A stretch of 10,797 nucleotides of DNA from Rodentolepis nana. Lineage: Eukaryota; Platyhelminthes; Cestoda; Cyclophyllidea; Hymenolepididae. How positions within the stretch are numbered: position 1 is the first letter of the stretch; each line of letters opens with the position of its first letter. The notes under the pieces are model-generated. The model saw only the letters and a list, made by a program, of their open reading frames with translations. It was not told the DNA's origin and did no database searches. Of this stretch, positions 1-7,400 are shown one piece after another. The position numbers and the translations under genes are program-made. The stretch is taken from positions 1 to 10,797 of the forward strand of contig UZAE01001970.1 of assembly GCA_900617975.1 (NCBI GenBank), read 5' to 3'.

Positions 1-25
1 CCCCCCCCCCCCCCCCCCCCCCCCC
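1..25 (+). repeat. Homopolymer C run at the window edge
   Basis: Twenty-five C in a row. Such runs are seen again as G tracts at 4153-4168 and 6217-6231, so this may be real, but length in an assembly is unreliable. Confidence 0.7.
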
Positions 26-848
26 AACCCCCATCCCAAGACTTTGCTGATGAAAAATTGCAACCTTTTTCTGCACAAAAATAACCGCAGACATAAACAT
101 AAATTAGATATCCATGGTCTTCAATTTCTTCTCGTGGGAAAATTTCAGCATGAGGGAAATTTGAGATTGAAATTGATTTTATTTTTTTCCCATTTTTTGG
201 AAGAATGCACTTTTGAGGAGCCTTAGTTGCTGTACTTTTGATAACTCAAATTTACTTTTAGAACAAATGAATAGTTTATTGCTTTATTTAATGAGATAGT
301 TTACCTTGGAGCAGTCATTGTGCCCACTTCCTCGGTAAAATCGATCGATTTTCAACGGCTTCTTTCTAAGTCTGAGCGCCTTTGCATTTTCACGGTAAAT
401 TAAATGCCTATTTTAGGAAAAAAATAGGTTCTTGAGGGTAAAAAGGTGAAGTTGGCTTTAACACCAAGGGTTATGGAATCATTGGCCAAGGCAGCTATAA
501 ATTCTTTTGAGAGTTTGGATTCTAGGAAAGCATCCGAAAGCGAGAAGACGCGGGGGTGGGGGGTGGGGATTGGAATGGGCAATTCAAGTATGAGCGGATA
601 TTGACGTCATGCCACGGAGCTGTCGATATTGTTATCTGCTGGCCTAATGTTTCGAAGCATACAGGCAGCGTTTTCAGTGCCTATTTTTACGCAATATAAT
701 TGATTTTTTCATTCTAAGAACCCGACAGATCATACCTCGACATATCTTTATTTTAATCTTCAGCGGACTTAAGTTGAACTCTAAACGCAAAACTGTTTTG
801 GATATGTTCAGATGTGTGGTTTTTGATCCATCGAAGTCGGTTATAACA
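26..848. other. Intergenic, nothing recognised
   Basis: AT-rich sequence with only short open frames (for example 44-226 plus and 400-582 minus) that show no domain, no splice context and no coding bias I can see. No RNA gene or repeat related to the rest of the window was found. Confidence 0.5.
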
Positions 849-861
849 ATACTTCCATGAG
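849..861 (+). repeat. Target-site duplication, left arm of copy A
   Basis: ATACTTCCATGAG, repeated exactly at 1880-1892 right after the A/T-rich tail of copy A. Confidence 0.8.
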
Positions 862-929
862 GGCGTGCGCAATAGACTTACCTCCACGTGGTGCACCCTG
901 GGCAACGTATACTTATACGGCCATACGGC

Positions 930-1505
930 AAAAAAAGTCTATTAACTGGCAGTTGACTTCTTAAAAAAGTCTATTATTCGGCAGTTGACTTCTGACTTCA
1001 AAGCGGCAAAAAAGTCTATAAACCGGCAGTTGACTTCTCACTATCGGCAAAAAAATTCTATTAACCGGCAGTTGACTTCTGACTTCAACGCAAAAAGGTC
1101 TATTAACTGGCAGTTGACTTCTCACTTCACAAAAAAGTCTATTAACCGGCAGTTGACTTCTGACTACTCAAACGGCAAAAAAGTCTATAAACCGGCAGTT
1201 GACTTCTGACTGAAAAGGTCTATTAACTGGCAGTTGACTTCTGACTTCAAATAAAAGTCTATCAATCGGCAGTTGACTTCTCACTTCAAACTAAAGTCTA
1301 TTACCTGGCAGTTGACTTCAAACTACCATGAGTAAGTCTATTAACTGGCAGTTGACTTCTGAGTTCAAACTATCATGACCCCAAGTCTATTAATCGGCAG
1401 TTGACTTCTGACTTCAATTACCATCAAGTCTATCAACCGGCAGTTGACTTCTGACTTCAAACTACGTCTATCAACCGGCAGTTGACTTCTCACTTCAAAC
1501 TACCA
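930..1505 (+). repeat. Module-1 minisatellite in copy A: 14 units of about 41 bp
   Basis: Each unit is roughly AAAAGTCTATTAACC followed by GGCAGTTGACTTC and a variable spacer such as TGACTTCAAAC. All 14 units carry the 13-base core GGCAGTTGACTTC without change, whereas the spacers differ in length and sequence. Other copies of the element have a single unit. Confidence 0.9.
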
Positions 1506-1506
1506 A

Positions 1507-1669
1507 TCAGCCCGACTGCTTGTCATATTCAACCCCTTCAACAGCACTCGCCCCACTGTATGTCATATTCGACTACTTCCACAGTACTCGCTGACTCCAT
1601 GTCATATTCGATCATTTTCACAGTACTCACCACTGTGTGTCATAGTTGACCACTTCTACAGTATTCACC
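1507..1669 (+). repeat. Module-2 minisatellite in copy A: 4 units of about 41 bp
   Basis: Each unit is close to CACTGTATGTCATATTCGAC then TACTTCCACAGTACTCACC. Four diverged units follow one another directly after module 1; the other copies of the element have one. Confidence 0.82.
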
Positions 1670-1879
1670 TTACCCTACTCTCTATTATTGTGCTCATCAT
1701 GCCATTTTTATGCCCTAGTGTCTGTCTGTCTCTTCTGCCTCTGTGAATCATTATTCTGTCTCCCATCTCGACTTTTTGTCACTTTAATGTTCCTCCTCCT
1801 CCTCTCTATGAAGCCACAAAGTCAGCTCCAGAGCTAATGATAACTATCAAAACGCCTGCCATTCGATATAAATAAATAT

Positions 1880-1892
1880 ATACTTCCATGAG
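1880..1892 (+). repeat. Target-site duplication, right arm of copy A
   Basis: Exact copy of the 13 bases at 849-861, immediately following the ATAAATAT tail. Confidence 0.8.
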
Positions 1893-2611
1893 TTTGTTGG
1901 TGATCAAATAGCATAACTGATAAATCAGAGGTTCTGAATCTGGTGTTCGCTCAGTGGCGCAGAACATCAACAAAAGTGGTTTTACTTCTAGTAGACCGAA
2001 TGAGTGTCGAAATAGGTGATCACCTTCTGTAAGTTTTCATTTCAGCAGCTACCAAATCAAATTCCCGTTGAAATAATTGCATTATGATATATTTGGCTAA
2101 AACGTTCCTTTGGTCTCATTTTCTGGCATAAGTCATATTCAAAATTTGTAGCTTTGTAATCTCTTTCGATAATTAACCCAATGGCAAAATACACGATCCA
2201 CGAATCCCTGGAAACACTTCGGGATTTTGGGAAAAAAGTATTATTAACAGCCATCAATACAAGGGCTAAGTTACGGTTTGAGTCAGAAATCTTGAAACGA
2301 CACTTCAATGACGCTTGTTAACGTTGTTTGAAGACGTATGGGCATGCAAGCAACACCGAATAGTTCTATTTTATGGCGACCCACAACATCAGAATGAGTG
2401 CGACGGATGATAAGTGTTAGTAGAAGTTCTGTTTCCAACTAACTACAAGCTTACTACTTAGAACCAGGCTACTCTATAGCCATGAGAACAGCGTAGTGTG
2501 ACATCTAAATAGTTCCAAGTTTTAGGTTTCTAGATGTAGGCATTATCTTTTGATATTGAATGAACTTTGATCTTAAATATGGATTATTAACCAAATCAAT
2601 TTCATATTCGA
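1893..2611. other. Intergenic, nothing recognised
   Basis: Lies between retroposon copy A and the tRNA-Ala. An 83-codon open frame on the minus strand at 2057-2308 has no recognisable motif. No repeat in the window matches this stretch. Confidence 0.5.
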
Positions 2612-2683
2612 GGGGATGTAGCTCAGTGGTAGAGCGCTCGCTTTGCATGCGAGAGGCCCCGGGTTCCACCCCCGGCATCTCCA
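2612..2683 (+). tRNA. tRNA-Ala (anticodon UGC), possibly impaired
   Basis: The 72-nt sequence folds as a standard cloverleaf. The acceptor stem GGGGATG pairs with CATCTCC (one G-U), the anticodon stem CTCGC/GCGAG closes the loop TTTGCAT with anticodon TGC (2644-2646), the T stem is CCGGG/CCCGG, and A is the discriminator. Box A (TAGCTCAGTGG) is intact at 2619-2629. The T loop is TTCCACC, where nearly all tRNAs have TTC then a purine and A, usually TTCGATC; so box B is changed at two or more bases. The first run of four T is at 2736-2739, 53 bases past the end, longer than a usual Pol III trailer. It may be a working gene with an odd T loop or a recently decayed copy. Confidence 0.8.
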
Positions 2684-2740
2684 AGTCCGTCGTCTCCCAG
2701 CATGCCTTGCCCACGCAAGGGTGAGTGGACAGACGTTTTG

Positions 2741-3060
2741 GGGGTGTGCGGAAGACTTACCTCCACGTGGTGCATCTTGGGCAATGTATACTCATATGGC
2801 AAAAGGTCTATAAATCGGAAGTTTACCTCTGACTCAAGCTATCATGACCCCACTGTATAATATATTCGAGTACTTTCACAGTACTCATCTTACCTTTTCT
2901 ATGCCTTTGCCTCTGTTTGTCTCTTTTAAATCTGTGAATCACTCTTCTGTTCCCCGCCCCTCAACTTTCTGTTACTTTGATGTTCCTCCTCCCCTCTGTG
3001 AAGCCTGAAGTCAACTAAAGGGCTAATTATAACTATCAAAACGCCTGCCATTTCAAATGA
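2741..3060 (+). mobile_element. SINE-like retroposon copy B
   Basis: It begins GGGGTGTGCGGAAGACTTACC and contains one module 1 (diverged core GGAAGTTTACCTC), one module 2 (CCCCACTGTATAATATATTC), the pyrimidine-rich body and the 3' end ACGCCTGCCATTTC. The ATAAATA tail is missing and the sequence passes into a CA repeat. No target-site duplication was found, and the core is degraded, so this is an old copy. It starts 57 bp after the tRNA-Ala. Confidence 0.75.
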
Positions 3061-3568
3061 TGATTTCACACACACACCTATATATCCTCAACCGAATTTG
3101 AAAACACATATATTCATACTAAATCTATGTCATTGTTACAAGAAGTGCAGACTTATTTGACAATGTACAAACTTGCTTTTGAAAGAGCGATTTGAAATTT
3201 GAAGTGGACGCTGCCAGATGTTATTCAACCAGCAAAATGTTGTCAAACGTTTCCATTGACAGTCGGACAATGGATTCCACCTCTTCATCACGAAGATTGA
3301 ACAATTGACCTTACAATAAAAACAAACCACCCCACCCCCTCCCTCCAAGACTATTGAAATTTACGGGGGATCGTTTAATAAGATCGTTGTTTAATCATCC
3401 CTAAATGTAGCACTCCCAAGCTATCCAGTTGCGTAATTAAATGTCAAATTCTTCAACAACACAATTTTTAAATTAAATTAATTATTCCTTCGAATGGGGA
3501 AAATGACTCATAAAATAAACCCCCTTTTTAGTACGGTAATAATTATAGTTACAGTCACTCACTCCTTT
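3061..3568. other. Intergenic, nothing recognised
   Basis: A short CA repeat follows copy B, then unique AT-rich sequence up to the LTR-like element. A 70-codon minus-strand frame at 3136-3348 starts in a purine-rich run and has no known motif. Confidence 0.5.
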
Positions 3569-3572
3569 ATTT

Positions 3573-3914
3573 TGTGGGACACGTTATCGCTGTGTGCGTC
3601 ATCGTATGCCTGCATGTCTGCTCGTCAGGATTGGGAGGTGCGGCCGTACAACTCTGTGTACTGCGACCATACAAACAGTGACCAGTCATCAACCTCTGTT
3701 TAACCTAATCCCCCATCCTGATCATGAGTAGCTCCCTGCGTGTACACTTTATCCACAATATACTTACTGGATAAACGTGCTGCGTGTTACACGTCTGTTT
3801 CCTTTATAGCTGGGCTATAGCTTAGCTGGTTCTGGGAGTCTAGCTAGATGTTGGAGAATTTGCCATAGAGATTTCTGAGTCAGTCAGGCTTTACTAAGGT
3901 AGCAACCCGCTACA
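3573..3914 (+). mobile_element. Solo LTR-like element with 4-bp target duplication
   Basis: The 342-bp element begins TGTGGGACACG and ends CCGCTACA, the TG...CA ends of retroviral-type LTRs, and is flanked by ATTT at 3569-3572 and 3915-3918. Its last 150 bp (from GTAGCTCCCTGCGTG through TAGCTTAGCTGGTT to GATTTCTGAGTC) match a second copy near 8387-8551. No internal retroelement sequence lies next to it, so it is a solo LTR or a remnant of a small non-autonomous LTR element (TRIM type). The open frame at 3494-3703 crossing its left edge is taken as chance. Confidence 0.62.
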
Positions 3915-4041
3915 ATTTCCTTCTTTAAAGTAAACGCTTTTCATTTATCCAACTGAATGAATTTTTTAACATGAACTCAAAGCTGGAATCTAAGAGAATG
4001 AATAGATGTAGTAATTACTTAAAGAAGACACGTAATTTCAA

Positions 4042-4047
4042 TTTATT
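4042..4047 (-). promoter_or_regulatory. Candidate polyadenylation signal AATAAA of the Caskin gene
   Basis: The plus strand reads TTTATT, so the minus strand has AATAAA, 329 bp past the stop codon. About 15-25 bases further on, the minus strand has a GTGTCTTCTTT-rich stretch, which suits a downstream cleavage element. I saw no other AATAAA between it and the stop. Confidence 0.5.
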
Positions 4048-4249
4048 TTAAAAATTTTTAACAGGCAATATTTGTAAATAAGAAACAAACAAACAAACAA
4101 ACAAAAAAACAGTGGTGCGGAAACAGCGTTGCAGTAAACTACTTCGAAGGGTGGGGGGGGGGGGGGGGAGAGTAAAGAAGACCGGATTTGGAGAATATAA
4201 TGACCATATTTAGACATGACTATCTTTGAATAGAAAACTCGTTGAATTC

Positions 4250-4303
4250 GAGAGAGAGAGAGAGAGGGGGAGAGAGGGGGTGAGAGAGAGAGGGAGAGAG
4301 AGA
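4250..4303 (+). repeat. GA microsatellite with G interruptions
   Basis: About 54 bp of AGAGAG with GGGG interruptions, in the predicted 3' UTR of Caskin (CT repeat on the transcript). Confidence 0.9.
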
Positions 4304-4375
4304 TTGAAAGACTTGAGGTTTGAGTCCTGTATAGGTACATTGAGAAGTGTGGGGGTGTGTGGGAGAGACAAAAGT

Positions 4376-4472
4376 CTAAGGAGAACCTCGAGAAGTCAAG
4401 TGCTCACTCAATTTGTCCAACATCGATCGGATATCCTGCATATCCTGGAGATCTTTGTCCATTGTTGTTCCA
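4376..4472 (-). CDS. Caskin: Caskin terminal coding exon: helical C-terminal tail
   Basis: The acceptor is CTTGTCATTCCAG|TGG. The first T completes AG|T (Ser), and the exon then encodes 31 residues ending LTSRGSP and TAG at 4376-4378. The stretch MDKDLQDMQDIRSMLDKL reads as one amphipathic helix with leucine/methionine spacing, matching in position and character the short conserved tail that closes Caskin proteins; that assignment is inference. The same exon read in the +1 frame, as happens if the microexon is skipped, stops at 4408-4410. Confidence 0.78.
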
Positions 4473-7400
4473 CTGGAATGACAAGTGAAAGTGATTAGAG
4501 CATTTGTCAAAATAATCAATTATTTCGTGGTGTGAGTTTTCGGTCACGCAATAATTGACATTAAAGTCGTTTTCGCAATAAATCCGTAATAAGTGTCTAA
4601 GATTTTTTTGTACGGCAAAGTTTATGGATTTCTCGTGATAGATGTCTACTTAGATGCAAATCCATCGGGTTTTAGAGATGTACTCAGAAGATTTTTCGAG
4701 CTTTTTGAATTTATTTGCTCAAAAATAACCTCAAAAGACGTCACGTCTATGAAAATAAGATCACCTACTGCATTCGCCAAGTAAATACTATGAAGTCATC
4801 ATTGTTTTAATAGTTGGTTAAAAAAAGGGAAAATGACCACTAACCTGGTGGGAGGTGGAATCATCTGATTTGCGACGGAAACTAAAAAAGGAGTAAATCG
4901 CTTTGGTAAGAAGTCGCAAACACACACGCCCATGATGTGAAATTACGCAGCACAATAAGCAGAACAATTTTTATGGACAAATTAAATTTAACTCACCAGG
5001 AATAGGCACAACCGCCGCTGCTGCGTTCTTATGACGCTGTCTTGAAGTTAGGATAGAATCATCATGAACCGCTTTTGACTGCTGGTCTATCCTACTTCCC
5101 TTCTCCCTCTCCTTATCACCAATGTCTAGATCATCAATTATAGGTAGGGGATCCGATTTTGTACTTCCTTCACCAACAATATCACTTGGATTGGAAGCGC
5201 CTGTTCCCAACCGACCGAAATCAGCAAGAAAGCTAGTGGAGAAGTGTTTATGTTGGCTGATCCTGTGGGGATCCGGTGAAGTGAGAGAAGCTGGACAATC
5301 GATGGAAATCTTCCTTGTGACCTTGGGAGGATCTTGAAATCTGGGAGGTGGTGGGGGTGTAATTTCATTCAATCTGCCAATCTCTCGGTCTTCAACCAAT
5401 GATACTGACCGCAGCGCTGTTTATAAAAAAGATGGTATCAGAATTCTACTTAAATCTGATATAAGTAGGCTATCAGTTCCAAATACCTCGATGGGGAGAT
5501 AAAGATATCTGATGTTGAAGGGATCGATTCAGGGAGTCTATTCCATGATTTTGTTCCTCAGATCGTTTTGACATAACACGTCGGAGACGTTCGATGGCCA
5601 ACAGCAACTTCTTTTGGTGTCCTGTTAAGAAATTTCAATAAATTATTACTTCCAATTAACATTTAGTTCGGCTTGTTATTTTGAATGAATTCTTACCTAA
5701 TTTTGTGATTCCGATCTCTTCAAAATCTTCCCATGTCAGAACAATGATTTTCTCAAATGATGTTAGCCCTTGAGCTTGAAAAGTTGGCCAATAATTGGTC
5801 AAATTGATAATCGATAGCCATTCAAATACGCTGGACTAAAATTCAGAAATTTGGAAATTTTTCTTTCTTCAATAAAATTTTAATCAGCCTGATAAATTGA
5901 AAACAATCACGATGAGTGATAATTTACTGTTGCATAAAGAAGCTATGATTATTATTCGACTAGATTTGTGTTGTGAATGTGCTCTTGCGTTTTCCAACTG
6001 TTGGTAAGGCATATTCACGTATATTTAGCCACTTCTACCATTTACTTGCTGTCTTGGGGGCAGAATTCTTTCCCTACAAAAATAATAACTCTCTCCTTTC
6101 AGCACCATGCTGCCAAAAGGGCGAGGAAAAGAAAGAAGGAAGGCAGAAAGAAGGAGTGAAAGAAGTGTTAATCACTGCGAAGCAAGTGAAGGGAGGCGGA
6201 GCGTGGGGGCGGGGACGGGGGGGGGGGGGGGTGGAAATGAGTCAGAAGTAGAATAAAAAGTGAAACTCCAACAGCATTTGCTTGCCAGTAAATGAACCCA
6301 AGTCGCATTTTTAGACGACATAAATTATGGGTGTTTAAAGCATGAGAGAAGGGTAATGTAATCCTAATTTAATCACCTTATTCTCTTTAATCCTATACAA
6401 GTATAAAAGTGGTAGATTTAACTTGTCTCACATCTAATTGAATTTTGTTGGCGTAATTTACCATAGGTGTGGTCACAAGAACGGACTGCTCACCAGTCGT
6501 GCTATGAAATCATCGATCGATTGAGCTATGTTCACGCGAAAAGTGGTTTACAATTGTGCTAGCTTATTGATTTTTTGCCGGTCATGACCAAAGCGGCATG
6601 TTCTTTAAGTGTCGCGAATAAATATCTAAATACTTATAGTAATCCGCAAATTTTCTCATCAATTTCTACATATAAATGCAAACTTAGAGGTATATGTGTT
6701 TAGCATTTGGCGTAAAGAGAATGCTTTTTTTGGAGTTTTAATGAAAACAAAAAAGGGAATAAAAAGTATTTAAAATGTTAGAGAGGTTTCAAAATAAAAT
6801 TCCTGAAACCTTTCCAATCCTAAAAAAGAGTAAGTGAACTTTGATAAAAAGAAGTTTGCTTTCCCTGTTATCAAACAATTAATCCAAGTTTGTACCGTTT
6901 TTCACCGCTTTATTTCCATCTGCTATCAAAATGTTGTAACTTTGTGTATCTACAAATTTGATTTATCCTGATCCAATTTTCATCCTTAATTTTCTTCAAT
7001 AAATCTTTTTTTAATTGAGAGGAAAAAATCATCATGTGTCCCCGAGGATAAATGCCCCTTTTCTAATCTAAAAAGTTGAATTTATAGATTTTGGAATTAA
7101 AATATTTACCATAATAAGATCGTGCTTCATTGTTTAAAATGGAAATTTCTGTAAAATAATGAAAAAAACGTTTCAGCCCTAAGAGCTTGTTTAAATTTGA
7201 CGACTATTTATTTTAAGCAATCTCAAATCAACACTATCAGAAATCTTTGCATTTACTATAGCGTAATTGTGAGAGAATTTAAATAAGCCATTTAGGAGAT
7301 GGCAGTATATGGTTTCAGGACTATATATTTACATTTATGGATAAAAATTTCGAAATTCATCTAGCCTTTTTTACAAACTTATCGTAACATTGCTTGGTAA

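Larger units (their letters stand above)
862..1879 (+). mobile_element. SINE-like retroposon copy A, internally expanded (about 1.0 kb)
   Basis: A perfect 13-bp target-site duplication, ATACTTCCATGAG, flanks the element at 849-861 and 1880-1892, so the whole kilobase is one insertion. Order: head GGCGTGCGC...CTTACCTCCACGTGG; 14 tandem module-1 units (930-1505); 4 tandem module-2 units (1507-1669); pyrimidine-rich body; conserved 3' end with ACGCCTGCCATT and a tail of TATAAATAAATAT. It encodes no protein, so it must borrow enzymes, most likely a LINE reverse transcriptase (inference). The open frame at 985-1209 is only the repeat read in one frame. About three times longer than the other copies. 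Confidence 0.82.
4042..4375 (-). other. Probable 3' untranslated region of the Caskin gene, microsatellite-rich
   Basis: This runs from the stop codon to the candidate AATAAA. On the transcript it would hold a long CT repeat (from plus-strand GA at 4250-4303), a C16 run (plus-strand G16 at 4153-4168) and a GTTT repeat (plus-strand AAAC at about 4083-4104). An open frame seen across it is translated low-complexity sequence, not a gene. The extent depends on the polyadenylation call. Confidence 0.45.

Noticed and set aside
862..914. Retroposon head as a U1 snRNA- or 5S rRNA-derived sequence
   Set aside because: ACTTACCT recalls the U1 5' end and CACCCTGGG recalls 5S rRNA, but the match does not extend beyond a few bases in either case.
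985..1209. 74-codon plus-strand frame with a repeating SINRQLTSDF-like peptide
   Set aside because: It is the module-1 minisatellite read in one frame; unit lengths are not all multiples of three, so the peptide repeat breaks down, and single-copy elements carry no such frame.
930..1505. Regularly spaced repeats as a CRISPR array
   Set aside because: The repeats are 13-25 bp with spacers that are themselves related to each other, the host is a eukaryote, and a target duplication encloses the whole element.
2057..2308. 83-codon minus-strand frame
   Set aside because: No recognisable motif, no splice partners and no neighbouring exon support; a frame of this size is expected by chance.
2505..2714. 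Minus-strand frame containing PGVEPGASRMQSERSTTEL
   Set aside because: This is the antisense translation of the tRNA-Ala, a well-known source of false proteins.
2612..3060. tRNA-Ala plus copy B as one tRNA-headed SINE
   Set aside because: The other four copies have no tRNA part, and copy B begins at the same head sequence as A, C and D, 57 bp after the tRNA.
4038..4340. 100-codon minus-strand frame rich in serine, leucine and proline
   Set aside because: It is made of the CT repeat, C tract and GTTT repeat in the 3' UTR, so it is low-complexity translation.
5138..5368. Overlapping frames on both strands inside the large Caskin exon
   Set aside because: They are shadows of the Caskin frame, which alone joins in phase with its neighbours.
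5973..6251. Lysine/glycine-rich plus-strand frames in the large intron
   Set aside because: They are translated purine-rich and poly-G sequence, antisense to the gene, without any domain.
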